A stretch of 64,000 bases of DNA from Eriocheir sinensis. Lineage: Eukaryota > Arthropoda > Malacostraca > Decapoda > Varunidae. Every line of letters begins with the position of its first letter. Position 1 is the stretch's first letter. The notes below the pieces were generated by a model. The model did not search any database. It saw only the letters and a list, made by a program, of their open reading frames with translations, and was not told the DNA's origin. The stretch covers positions 309,270 to 373,269 of the forward strand of contig NW_026110519.1 of NCBI RefSeq assembly GCF_024679095.1, given 5' to 3'. Both the position numbers and the translations under genes were made by a program. Shown piece by piece: positions 28,180-37,105 of this stretch.

Positions 28180-28530
28180 TCACATTCACATAAATGTAAT
28201 GCAATATGTCAATACTAGTTAATTATTAAGACAAAAGACTAGCATTCACTTCAAACATTGAGTTCAGAATCTGTTGGTCAGAATCTGTTGGGGTGAATGT
28301 GAGACCTTGTCGTACAGGTCGTCTGATTTTGAGTTCAGATGAAAAATAATAATTGAGTTTACAATAGTAACCCCTTCAAACATTGAGTTCAGAATCTGTT
28401 GGTCAGAATCTGTTGGGGTGAATGTGAGACCTTGTCGTACAGGTCGTCTGATTTTGAGTTCAGAATTGGTAGCGTTATTCGACAAAGTCTCGACAACGAT
28501 TAAAGTAAAAAACAGGATTAAACCAAACAT
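28180..28530 (-). repeat. hr-like repeat plus truncated MFGL gene (copy of 9950-10271)
   Basis: Two ~120-base direct units as at 9985-10232, ending in the first 13 codons of the MFGL membrane gene (28492-28530, minus). The whole block from about 28190 to 29220 parallels 9940 to 10960, a ~1-kb duplication with the same breakpoints. Confidence 0.75.
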
Positions 28531-28611
28531 AATTTAGTTCTATAGTGTTCTTTATCCTAAGAATCATATTATCATTTTAATTTATAACCGATAGTATCCT
28601 TGTGTGACTGA

Positions 28612-29205
28612 TTAAAACAAAAAGGACAATTGAGATTTTTTTTTATTGGAGGTTTTTTTTTTATCGCTACGTGCCGAAAACAAAGAGATGTACACTTTAA
28701 AGTTTTCTGTGTTTTTGAACCGAATTTCAAAATTGATCACATCGTTGTTGGCAACAACAGAAACATTGTCTATCCAAGCGTACAAAAACACAGAAGGCAC
28801 TATGTCGCTTTCCGAAAAAGGAGTATCGATTAATTTAATCTGAAACGCTCCGTGTTGTTGACGTATAGTCGTGTCGGTATAGGACGTTAGCGTATCGTCG
28901 TCGAAATAAAAATTCAATATGCAGAACCTGTTTTGTTTGTGAAGTACTTTGTTCTTCGAATTGGATTCGTCGATAACAAATGTGTTTATACTACTTCTAC
29001 TGAGCAGTTGATGTTCGTCGATTAATTGTTTAACATGGGCGGTCAAATCAAATATAGTATCGTCGTTGACATCCGAGACGATGTTTCTCAGATGATTCAA
29101 TACGGTGTCGCGTATGTTAACTTTTAGTATGTCGGTGATCTTAGCTCTCAAAGAGTCTTCATCGCCAAGCACTTGTTCCGAGAACTTAACCAGTGTTTCG
29201 TTCAC
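28612..29205 (-). CDS. 197-aa unknown protein, best copy
   Basis: Continuous from GTG 29205 to stop 28612. N-terminal half helical (KITDILKVNIRDTVLNHLRN); C-terminal half beta-rich (FQIKLIDTPFSESDIVPSVF; WIDNVSVVANNDVINFEI). The natural end is probably the CPFC zinc-like tail in another frame at 28560-28620, since an A-run (about 28639-28647) differs by one base among copies. The upstream frame has no ATG. Function unknown. Confidence 0.6.
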   Translation of the reverse strand: MNETLVKFSEQVLGDEDSLRAKITDILKVNIRDTVLNHLRNIVSDVNDDTIFDLTAHVKQLIDEHQLLSRSSINTFVIDESNSKNKVLHKQNRFCILNFYFDDDTLTSYTDTTIRQQHGAFQIKLIDTPFSESDIVPSVFLYAWIDNVSVVANNDVINFEIRFKNTENFKVYISLFSARSDKKKTSNKKKSQLSFLF

Positions 29206-29219
29206 AAACCGATGTTTTC

Positions 29220-29430
29220 CTAATCTTTGTTTTCAATCTTGCTGAACCATTCTTCGTCTGATAAACTCTGAATGGTTTCGTTTGATAAAATCTGAACGGA
29301 TTCGTTTGATACGTTTGATAAAATCTGAACGGATTCGTCTAATAACGTCTGAAAGGTTTGATCACCGGAAACAACAGTGTTGGTGGCAGCGGCAATTGCA
29401 TTGTTAACGGCAGGACTTGTGTTACTATGT
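29220..29430 (-). CDS. Acidic N-terminal ORF with ESVQILSN repeats
   Basis: Minus frame: NNAIAAATNTVVSGDQTFQT, then three ESVQILSN or ETIQSLSD-type units, ending WFSKIENKD and stop, just upstream of the 197-aa frame. The 10.9-kb copy has one such unit. It may be the N-terminal part of the same protein, separated by a frameshift. Confidence 0.4.
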
Positions 29431-29574
29431 GACTTTGCGTCGGCGTTAAACGGATTGTGAACTCTTGCCTACCTAACAGCGGAGTGTACAAAATCTTACA
29501 AGCATTAAGAGCAACTAGAGAGTTGCATTGTTGGTCTAGATGCACAATGCCCGAATCAGGAAACGCTCAGTGTC

Positions 29575-30030
29575 AAAGAACTCGAAATAACCCAGTTGAA
29601 CAAGCAAATTCTTGAAAACGTGACAATTAATGAAACGTCTATAAATCAACGAATTGCACAGATGAACCAACAAATTACCGACTTACCGTAGATAAAGAAA
29701 ATGCAACCCAAAAAATAACAGAATTGGAGGAAAGTATTATTAACAAAGACGTCGAGATTAAAACATTGAACGATGAAAATTTGATAAATTATCAAAAGTA
29801 CGTTTCCTGTGAAGCCGAATACAAAAAGAGCAACGAACTCTTAAAAACCACATTATTCACTGAAGGTAACAAAGTAACTGAATTAGAAACACAAGTAACA
29901 AGCCTTAGCACCGAATTAAGTGAAAAGACAAATAAATTAAGTATATGTGAAAAAACTATAGAGAATAATGATTTTAAGATTGCACAGATGAACACATCGC
30001 TAGAGAATCTAAAAAAAAAACCGCTTAAAA
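29575..30030 (+). pseudogene. Coiled-coil family CC2, second copy
   Basis: Starts mid-gene (ETSINQRIAQMNQQI); a one-base loss near 29690 (ACTTACCG versus ATCTGACCG) shifts the frame before the main coiled coil. The main part (29724-30020) matches 20840-21100, then ends at a junction in CACACACACATAGGAAAGAG leading into hr-like repeat. Confidence 0.6.
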
Positions 30031-30049
30031 CACACACACATAGGAAAGA

Positions 30050-30195
30050 GTTAAATAATCCGTCTGTCGCTGACGCAAAGTCTCACATTAGCAACATTTG
30101 AGTTAACTTACCCACACACACTTGGAATCCGTCTACCGCTGACACAAAGTATTGCATTCACACAACTAACAACATCTGCAATGCATCTGCAGCAC
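30050..30195 (+). repeat. hr-like repeat units
   Basis: AATCCGTCTGTCGCTGACGC with AAAGTCTCACATTAGCAAC, and GGAATCCGTCTACCGCTGAC with ACAAAGTATTGCATTCAC, as at 25060-25240. Confidence 0.75.
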
Positions 30196-30198
30196 CAT

Positions 30199-30283
30199 TC
30201 AAGGCCAGATCAAAACCTTCGACATGCATGAAAAAATCAATCATCAAGCAAATGAAGAAATGTCTCCGTATGAAAGACTGAAT
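30199..30283 (+). pseudogene. C-terminal fragment of the basic protein (62690-62923)
   Basis: Encodes KPSTCMKKSIIKQMKKCLRM and Lys-Asp-stop in the plus direction with its 3' flank containing AAAATAAAAT. The upstream ~55 residues of the gene are absent. Confidence 0.65.
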
Positions 30284-30399
30284 GGGAATGTATCGGACAG
30301 TAAGAGTAAAATAAAATGTTAAGTCCGTATTTATTGTTTATTTTTCACCAGTACAATTTGACTTCATTTGTCAACTCGGTCATGGATGTGTGTGAGAAT

Positions 30400-30740
30400 C
30401 TGTCGCTGTGCAGCACGTAGTCTCACTTTCACTCCGTCGGTCAGACGTTCGCAACCAGCCGAAGGCCTAAGATGCCACAATCTGTCGACATGTTGAACAA
30501 AGTCTCACATTCACTCCGTCATACATAGTCAGACGTTCGCCGAAGGCTTAATATGCCACATGACGGCACATTCACACGGTTTAGGAATCTGTAAACATGT
30601 AGAACAAAGTCTCACATTCACTCTCCGTCATACTAAGTTAGACAATCAAATGACAGACATCAGTGGAACAAAGTCTCAGACTCTGTAGAACAAATCTCAT
30701 GACGGAATCTGTCGACGTGTAGAACAAAGTCTCCAAAGTT
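30400..30740 (+). repeat. hr-like tandem array, GAACAAAGTCTCACATTCAC type
   Basis: Five to six diverged units: AATCTGTCGACATGT then GAACAAAGTCTCACATTCAC then TCCGTCAT. The inverted equivalent is at 52625-52770. The array immediately precedes the start of the 430-aa ORF, a position where hr-type enhancers are known in large arthropod DNA viruses. Confidence 0.75.
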
Positions 30741-30778
30741 TTGAACATCGATCGGACCTGCCTTCCGCTCACGACGAC

Positions 30779-32071
30779 ATGGAGGAGGATGCTAGCACGG
30801 GTGTCAATCCCTCCTCCCACGAAGAATCGGCCGTCACCGCCACGGAAATTGTGGCGAACATCAACCACGAACTGTCGTTGCTTTGGCAACACGTTCAATC
30901 CACGTGTTCGAATGTCAATGAGACTCACAAAGGGGCAATCGAGAAACGCCAAAAGACATTTCAAAATATCAAGGCGACCAGTAAGAAATGTCGCGACATT
31001 GCTTCGAATTGTTTTACGAACGGTTCGTCGCACTCCTCATCACCTTCTGAGAACGTTATAGAAGCCAGCCTAGAAGCACTCAACCTCGAATTAGAGTCTA
31101 TCGTCGGTCAGTTAGAGTCTTTTTCATCGGAACGAGAGAATATTCTGATCAACCTGAGACAGAACATTCTATTGAGGATCGTTAACAGTTGTACCTACCT
31201 ACCCGAAACGGTTTTCGTTCACCGCGGCGACGAGACGAGCAAGGCTTGTGCGTGTGTCAGATTGGACGGTGTGTACGCTTGTCTGCTCAGCAGCGGAGAA
31301 AACGAAAGCAAGAACATAATCGACAACACTTATCCTCTGGTCAACAAATTTGGAGTTTACCTGACTGATATTCAAGTATCCCTTCAGAACGACTCGTTGG
31401 TGATAGACCATGTCAATTTTGCAGTCGAGGAGTACACTGGAGACAACGTTAAGAGGTACGCTATCTACAGAGACACTCTGGCCTCTGAACCCGTGGCTTA
31501 CCGAGACTTGGACAGCGATCGCTTGAGCGAGCCTGAGATGAACGACATCAAAGATTTCGCACGCGTCGTAGACGTAAAAGTGATGCACGACGGACTGATC
31601 TGTGTTTGTATGACCAACGGTCCAGAAATCATTGACGCCATTCCCAACTTCATTGTCATAACGACAGACCCTAAGCTAACGATTAGCGAAGACGATGATG
31701 ACGATGACGACGACAACAAAAACAACAACGACGATTACGACAGATCCAATAAAGTTTTTGAAAGCAGCGAGATAGCCAAGACTATCGATTCTAAATTGAG
31801 TTCGGATTATAGCAACCCTCTGGACATCACGACACGCGAAAACAAACATCGGGTCGTCGCTGCAGTCAATCCTACCTTGAGCGGATTGAGGGACATAATC
31901 GAAGAGGACAACGCTAAGACCTTGCACAGCTCTGCTTACAACATGCAGGACACTATTTGCAAATCGTACACACAACACATCTCTAACGTCGTCGACACCA
32001 AAGATTCTGCGGACTTCTCAAAGTTTTCCGAACTGGAATCGGAGAGGGTTGTCATTATTTCCACAGCATAA
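30779..32071 (+). CDS. Unknown 430-aa acidic protein, foreign C-terminus
   Basis: ATG 30779. Residues ~20-75 helical/coiled (INHELSLLWQHVQSTCSNVN), then a second helical part; residues ~140-300 beta-rich with Cys (ETSKACACVRLDGVYACLLS); an Asp-run near residue 305 (SEDDDDDDDDN); then a charged region to ~420. The last ~11 codons read the reverse complement of the 24.5-kb gene's exon 1, so the true end is lost. 31700-31866 is copied at 3010-3228. Longest virus-like frame in the window; no family recognised. Confidence 0.65.
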   Translation: MEEDASTGVNPSSHEESAVTATEIVANINHELSLLWQHVQSTCSNVNETHKGAIEKRQKTFQNIKATSKKCRDIASNCFTNGSSHSSSPSENVIEASLEALNLELESIVGQLESFSSERENILINLRQNILLRIVNSCTYLPETVFVHRGDETSKACACVRLDGVYACLLSSGENESKNIIDNTYPLVNKFGVYLTDIQVSLQNDSLVIDHVNFAVEEYTGDNVKRYAIYRDTLASEPVAYRDLDSDRLSEPEMNDIKDFARVVDVKVMHDGLICVCMTNGPEIIDAIPNFIVITTDPKLTISEDDDDDDDDNKNNNDDYDRSNKVFESSEIAKTIDSKLSSDYSNPLDITTRENKHRVVAAVNPTLSGLRDIIEEDNAKTLHSSAYNMQDTICKSYTQHISNVVDTKDSADFSKFSELESERVVIISTA

Positions 32072-32130
32072 ATGTCACTAACTTCTTGTAGGTGCTTGGC
32101 ACTCATGAAGAAATTCGAAGAACTCATCAC
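32048..32130 (-). pseudogene. Exon-1 fragment of the 24455-25048 gene
   Basis: Minus strand: MSSSNFFMSAKHLQEVSDIY to TTLSDSSS, then junction to the 430-aa gene at about 32047. It shows the start of exon 1 without the hairpin arm seen at 24445. Confidence 0.65.
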
Positions 32131-32189
32131 GGACAGCAGTAGAAAGAGAAAGATAAAAGTTGAGTTGATAACCTACTTCAAGCGCAGGC

Positions 32190-32500
32190 GATTGCTTTTT
32201 CTACCAAAGAATCGTATATTTGCTTCAGCACGTTGTATGATCTTATAATGTTAATTTTGGTTTCATCTGAATCGAATGCAGATCGCAACTGTGTACGCAA
32301 CTGCTCTATCAAGATCATTGTATCCTGATCGGGATTGTACTTTAATAAGTCGGACAGTAATACTTCAACATTAATACTGTCGTACACGATATTAATAATT
32401 GTCCTGACAGCATTTGTCAAATCTTGCAGCGTTTTATTGACGTCCGTTGACACAGTAGACTCCACCTTCAACACGAACGACGACGACCAAAACAGAGAGC
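32190..32500 (-). pseudogene. Helical protein family H1, N-terminal part
   Basis: The minus frame includes TVSTDVNKTLQDLTNAVRTI, MILIEQLRTQLRSAFDSDET and ends at DSLVEK followed by foreign residues. This copy has ~80 residues more 5' sequence than 182-465 or 3225-3479 but lacks their C-terminus. The ORF can be extended 5' to 32549 only through the repeat array. Confidence 0.6.
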
Positions 32501-32524
32501 TAGACGAGTCCACTGACAACGACC

Positions 32525-32972
32525 AAAACGACATTGCAGACAAAGTCACGCATTCACCAACGTCTCAGAATTGGTCTAGATTGCAGACAAAGTCACGCAT
32601 TCACCAACGTCTCAGAATTGAATTCACCAACGTCTCCGAATTGGTCTATATTGCAGACAAAGTCACACATTACCGAAGTCACGCATTCACCAACGTCAGA
32701 ATTGGTCTACATTACAGACGAAGTCACGCATTCACCAACGTCTCAGAATTGGTTTACATTACAGACGAAGTCACGCATTCACATTACAGACGAAGTCACG
32801 CATTCACATTACAGACGAAGTCACGCATTCACCAACGTCTCAGAATTGGTCTACATTACAGACGAAGTCACGCATTCAAAAACGTCTCAGAATTGGTTTA
32901 CATTACAGACGAAGTCACGCATTCACATTACAGACGAAGTCACGCATTCACCAACGTCTCAGAATATACTCG
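32525..32972 (+). repeat. 47-bp tandem array of the hr-like repeat
   Basis: About ten units built on TCAGAATTGGTCTACATTAC, AGACGAAGTCACGCATTCAC, CAACGTC (47 bases), some truncated to ACATTACAGACGAAGTCACG only. The reverse-complement array is at 58241-58630. Units show the same block order as dispersed copies, so array and dispersed repeats are one family. Not CRISPR: there are no unique spacers. Confidence 0.9.
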
Positions 32973-32984
32973 AATTGATGCACA

Positions 32985-33060
32985 AGTAAACAGAGCCGTT
33001 GGATGGACTCCTGACAAGATAAGAAGAAGCATTGCAATGATTATGTGTAATAAATAAAAA
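32985..33060 (+). pseudogene. C-terminal gene fragment GWTPDKIRRSIAMIMCNK
   Basis: Ends TAA within AATAAATAAAAATAAG, a polyA signal overlapping the stop. A slightly altered copy at 52485-52565 has extra bases (a frameshift) at the equivalent of PDKIRR. The upstream gene body is absent from both. Confidence 0.5.
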
Positions 33061-33204
33061 TAAGAATTTACAGATTGTTTTAGTTTATTCTTCTGTCGAT
33101 CCGTACAAGGCGTATCTATCGAGTCACCTCAAATTCTATCCAAAATTAATTCGGATCGATCTAAGTTAGACCCCTTTTTAAACTAAATTACAGTTGATAA
33201 AAAT

Positions 33205-33385
33205 ACGGTCCATCCGCATTCTTTTTTATTTCATTTAGTTTTTCTACCGGTTCGTTGAAAATCTTGGATGTCTCGTTATTTTTCTCTGTTAATATTCGGT
33301 TGACCAAATCATTGAATTCTTGCTTTTTTTTTTTAAATTCCAGTTGTTGATTATTGAATTCGGATTCGTAAAACTCTTTAACTTT
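33205..33385 (-). CDS. Coiled-coil family CC3, C-terminal fragment (in frame)
   Basis: Minus: KEFYESEFNNQQLEFKKKKQ, then RILTEKNNETSKIF, ending DGPYFYQL. A run of 11 A keeps the frame here, while at 35905-35915 the same-length run before a different base breaks it. The 3' end is copied at 63230-63335. 5' limit is the repeat at 33386. Confidence 0.55.
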
Positions 33386-33775
33386 ATAGTATTCAGAATA
33401 CGTTTACCACTGACACAAAGTCTCATATTCACACAACATCTGCAGCATTCTCTGAGACAAAGTGACAAGTCAGAAAAGTCTGAGGGAATAAGCATGCAAC
33501 ACTCGTATAGTATTCAGAATCAGTCTACTGCTGACATAAAGTCTCGCATTCACACAACTAGCAACATCTGCAACGCATTTGATCCAACTCTGAGACAAAG
33601 TAAGATTTGTATTCAGAATCACGCAGGTCACACAATAGTATTCAGAATCCGTCTACAGCTGACACAAAGTCTCGCATTCACCACCATCTGCAACTCTTGA
33701 GGGTTTAAGTCATGCAACAACACGTATAGTATTCAGAATACGTTTACCACTGACACAAAGTCTCATATTCTGCTG
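33386..33775 (+). repeat. hr-like repeat cluster
   Basis: Units ATTCAGAATACGTTTACCAC, TGACACAAAGTCTCATATTC, and TATTCAGAATCAGTCTACTG with GACATAAAGTCTCGCATTC, matching 17220-17390 plus 2725-2890. The inverse order and orientation is at 57540-57870 and 57850-58240. Confidence 0.8.
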
Positions 33776-34330
33776 CTGCATGTAAGTTGGCTTGCTGCTG
33801 CTGCTGCATGTAAGCATGTGCTTTGTAGCTTGTTAGTGCGTTTAGCTTGCTGCTGCTGCTGCTGCTGCATGTAAGTTGGCTTGCTGCTGCTGCTGCTGCT
33901 GCATGTAAGTTGGCTTGCTGCTGCTGCTGCATGTGTGCAGACGTTCGCGGTGACTACACAACTTGCATATTCAACAACTTCGTAGCTTGCTGCTGCATGT
34001 AAGCATGTGCTTTGTAGCTTGTTAGTGCGTTTAGCTTGCTGCTGCTGCTGCTGCTGCATGTAAGTTGGCTTGCTGCTGCTGCATGTGTCCTGCTTCGTAG
34101 CTTGTTAGTGCATGTAAGCATAGTAGCTCGCTGCTGCTGCTGCATGTGTGCTAGTTCGTAGCTTGTTAGTGAATGTAAGCATAGCTGCTGCTGCATGTGT
34201 GCTGCTTCGTAGCTTTAGTAGCTCGCTGCTGCTGCTGCATGTTTGCTGCTTCGTGGTTTGTTAGTGCATGTAAGCATAGTAGCTCGCAACAATGCAACTC
34301 CCAACAATGCAATGCAGCTCTACACAAGAC
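33766..34330. repeat. CTG/CAG-rich compound minisatellite
   Basis: About 15 clusters of 2-8 CTG triplets, each followed by CATGTAAG, CATGTGTGCT or CATGTAAGCATG and TTCGTAGCTTGTTAGTGC. Every frame is open, giving long poly-Gln/Ala-like ORFs that I do not regard as genes. Part of the spacer (GCAAGCTACGAAGTTGTTGA) also occurs at 5200-5220. Confidence 0.8.
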
Positions 34331-34339
34331 AAACAAACT

Positions 34340-34715
34340 CACATTCACTCGAGTTAAGATGTAGTAATTGCTACATGCCCGTCCAATGTATCTCTACATG
34401 TTTTGCATAAGTCGAGATGACCTGCACCAATACTATACCTCTTGAATGTGTCACACACTACAGAGTTCAGAATCATATCTTAAGTATATTCTATCTGAAT
34501 CTGTTCGCAGCAACTCTCTAGTTGTGTGTGACATTTGCATGGGTCTCTCTTCGCGCATGCAAATGTAAGTTAAGACTTCTTCTTTGTTGAAGAACTCTTG
34601 CCTACCTAACCTCGGAGTGTACAGACTCACATGACAAAGTCTAACGTGACGATGAAACTCTATTCAGAATCTGTTCTAGCAGAATCTGTTTGAAGAGTAA
34701 GTTGCCCAGTGAATG
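34340..34715. repeat. Mixed repeat region (partly duplicated at 55370-55490)
   Basis: 34420-34540 matches 55370-55485 (ACCAATACTATAC, TTGAATGTGTCACACACTAC, GTTCGCAGCAACTCTCTAGT). No gene. Confidence 0.5.
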
Positions 34716-34717
34716 TG

Positions 34718-34928
34718 AGACCTTCTCGTCCTTATCGTTGACTTCCTTTAACAGCATTATTTCTTTGGTGTTGTAACCGTTGATATAAGTTATACGATTT
34801 CTCGATCCCAAGTCGACGTCTTTCATGATTTGGAAATAATCTATGTTGGTTACTATCTTTCGTGGGTTGTAAGGCACGTACAGCGTCTGTCCACTGGTGA
34901 ATCTGGCACCGGGTAGAGGATCGGGCAT
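34718..34928 (-). pseudogene. 5' part of the 53544-53894 gene
   Basis: ATG 34928: MPDPLPGARFTSGQTLYVPY to LLKEVND, then it switches to repeat at about 34735. The other copy continues for ~50 residues. A few substitutions are mostly conservative. Confidence 0.65.
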
Positions 34929-34929
34929 T

Positions 34930-35460
34930 TCGTTGCATTGTTGGACTCAAGCATTAAGAACTAGAGAATTGTATTGTTGGTCTAGATTGGAAAGTCGATT
35001 CACATGACAAAGCAGATGTTACAGTTGTGTTTAGACGGATTGTGAACTCTTGCCTACGGAGTGTACAAAATCTTACAAGCATTAAGAGCAACTAGAGAGT
35101 TGCATTGTTGGTCTAGACTCTAGACGCACCGTCCAACGTGCAACCTGCTCTGAGGTGACACACCAACAGATTCTGAATAGATATTACATCACGCTAGACT
35201 TCAGCAATGCAATAGAGAGTTGCATTGCTGGACTCAAGCATTACAGATGTTACAGTTGTGTTAATGTGTGACTTTGCGTCGGTGTTAGACGGATTGTGAA
35301 CTCTTGCGCACGCAGATGACAAAGTCTAGTATAACAAAGTCTAGCGTGATGTACTCTCTATTCAGAATCTCAACTTTCTATTCAACTACATATCCTAATC
35401 AGAATCTGTTTTCACACGTCCAAGAGAGTTGCATTGTTGAATAGACTTCGAATTTGTAGA
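34930..35460. repeat. Short repeats: CATTGTTGGTCTAGA, AACTCTTGCCTAC, GACAAAGTCTAG
   Basis: A patchwork of 20-60-base repeats shared with 4040-4130, 29440-29550 and 34580-34660. No ORF of substance. These may be worn members of the same repeat superfamily. Confidence 0.45.
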
Positions 35461-35462
35461 GC

Positions 35463-35580
35463 AATGTTAAGAGCGAAGAGTCAAACATGTTTCGTCTTTC
35501 CGTTATCGTTGAGCTGTATGGCCTGTAGGGAACCTGTTACGAAATTTTCGTTGTGTTCGTGTCCGTCATCCAGATGTGCA
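35463..35580 (+). pseudogene. Cys-rich half-RING-like segment, second copy
   Basis: Same as 12142-12262 up to the Cys at about 35577, then joined to a Ser-rich ORF. The opposite strand is open too. Confidence 0.35.
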
Positions 35581-35800
35581 GTAGTAGTAGCACCAGCAGT
35601 GACACCGACAGTTTTAATGATGGTGGCACCACTAGCAGCGGCAGCGTTATTATCAGTAGTACTAGTAGCAACAACAAAGCAAAACGTAAAAGAATCAACT
35701 ACACTAAAAAACATTCGAAGAATATTGACTCGCCGGACCGAAGAAGATTAACTCAACGCCACTCGAATATTGACTCGTCGGACCGAAGAAGATTAACTCT
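35574..35800 (+). CDS. Ser-rich/basic protein with 38-base tandem repeat
   Basis: From MCSSSSTSSDTDSFNDGGTT, Ser/Gly/Asn-rich, then a Lys/Arg patch (KAKRKRINYTKKHSKN, nuclear-signal-like), then two tandem DNA copies encoding NIDSPDRRRLT and NIDSSDRRRLT. After 35800 the frame runs antisense through CC3, so the natural end is lost. Confidence 0.45.
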
Positions 35801-36085
35801 CTTTTTTATTTCATTTAGTTTTTCTACCGCTTCGTTGAAAATCATGGATGTCTCGTTATTTTTCTCTGTTAATATTCGGTTGACCAAATCATTGAATTCT
35901 TGCATTTTTTTTTTTAAATTCCAGTTGTTGATTATTGAATTCGGCTTCGTAAAACTCTTTAACTTGATTAATCGCAGTCGAATGTTCGTTTAGTTTGACC
36001 ATTAACGATTCGATTTGTGTTCCGAGACCTTCGGATGATGAACACTGCTGCCGTGCAGCTGAAGACTGTGGCTGTGAGGTTTAAC
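35800..36085 (-). pseudogene. Coiled-coil family CC3, longer copy with frameshift
   Basis: Minus: SSSEGLGTQIESLMVKLNEH, STAIKQVKEFYEAEFNNQQL, then an A-run that shifts the frame, then EFNDLVNRILTEKNNETSMI and on. It gives ~35 more N-terminal residues than 33205-33385 but ends at KLNEIKK at the junction near 35800. Confidence 0.55.
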
Positions 36086-36189
36086 AAGACGAATTGCATA
36101 TACTTGACTGCTGCTAGTGAATGTGCGACTTTGTCTCAATTGTCAACAGAACTCTTGTCCGCTACCACATAAGAGTTGTATTCTTATTG

Positions 36190-36415
36190 ATTTTAATACA
36201 CACACACAAGTTACATACAACAGGAAGAGGTTCAACAGGAAGAGTTCGTTTACAACTGTAAGTTTAAAATTTAGTACACATTCAACATCTTAAAAATTAC
36301 ATCTTAAAAATTAGTACACATCTCAGCATTCACACACATGTAGAATAAACACATTCACACACATGTAGAATAAACACTTGACATTTCATCTTATCACGTG
36401 AGTCACATCCTTTCT
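36190..36415 (+). repeat. Duplicate of 61780-62010
   Basis: About 225 bases (ACACACACAAGTTACATAC, AACAGGAAGAGGTTCAACAG, CACACATGTAGAATAAACAC twice, CACGTGAGTCACATCC). Non-coding; at 62.0 kb it leads into the 3' end of the zinc-finger gene. Confidence 0.7.
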
Positions 36416-36424
36416 TCTTCCACA

Positions 36425-36770
36425 CTATGTAATGTACATTTGTTAAATAATGTAATGTACATTTGTTAAAAATAAAACAATGTAAATTATTTTTTTTTAT
36501 GTAAATATTACATAAATATACGTCCTCATAGAAGACAAATATTAAGATCTTTGCAGATCGCTAAACTACAAATCTTATCCTATTGAGTATTGAAGATGGC
36601 TGAAAGTCTTTGGCGGTTTGTCGTAATACGACTTAATCTACATTCTTGAAGATAATTTCATTTAACAGTGTGTTCGTGTACCTTATTATTGTATGTTAAG
36701 TTAGGCGAGTGTCAATACTGTCAATTTATCTTTTGTTAAGCTGAAATAAAATAAGTCATTGTCGTTCAGG
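36425..36770 (-). repeat. Inverted third copy of the 3' block joined to the 24.0-kb intergenic block
   Basis: 36425-36605 is the reverse complement of 21340-21530/27880-28045. 36606-36770 is a direct copy of 24038-24200. The join falls at GAAGATGGCTGAAAGTCTTT, a clean example of two unrelated blocks meeting. Confidence 0.75.
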
Positions 36771-36775
36771 TTTAC

Positions 36776-37075
36776 ACAAAATCAACAAACTAAACACGAA
36801 GAAGAAAAATCTGAATTAAGGAAAGAAATTGAAAAGTCATCTGCCAAAGTACAACAAATAATGACGATATACAAAGATGTAGATAAGAAATTCTTAGAAG
36901 TTAATGCAAATATATGAAAGATAATCCAAGAGAAAGCCCGACTGAACGCAGAATTATCTGAAAATAAAAATAAGATCGATCTTATGCAAAATGAATTCGA
37001 ACAACGCCAACAACGTAATAACGAATTAGATACAGAGAATGATCAATTCAAACAAGAGTTGACCGTATTACGTTA
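36776..37075 (+). pseudogene. Coiled-coil family CC1 copy with stop codon
   Basis: Encodes QQTKHEEEKSELRKEIEKSS and onward. TGA (36915-36917) replaces the Arg codon of NANIRKI, and a few other changes are present. Ends at GAGTTGAC where a sequence matching the BIR intron end begins (CGTATTACGTTAAG, interrupted by the Gypsy element, resuming at 50884). Confidence 0.6.
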
Positions 37076-37105
37076 AGTTAATTAAGTCTATTGTTACGCC
37101 ACCCC

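Noticed and set aside
32525..32972. CRISPR-like array
   Set aside because: Units are adjacent copies with no unique spacers, in eukaryotic-type sequence; it is a satellite-like array.
32335..33057. 240-codon frame through the 47-bp array
   Set aside because: Two thirds is tandem repeat read in an open phase and the first part is antisense to family H1; only the last ~18 codons look like a real gene end.
33744..34348. Poly-Gln/Ala ORFs in the CTG region
   Set aside because: All frames are open because of the triplet repeat; no unique protein segment.
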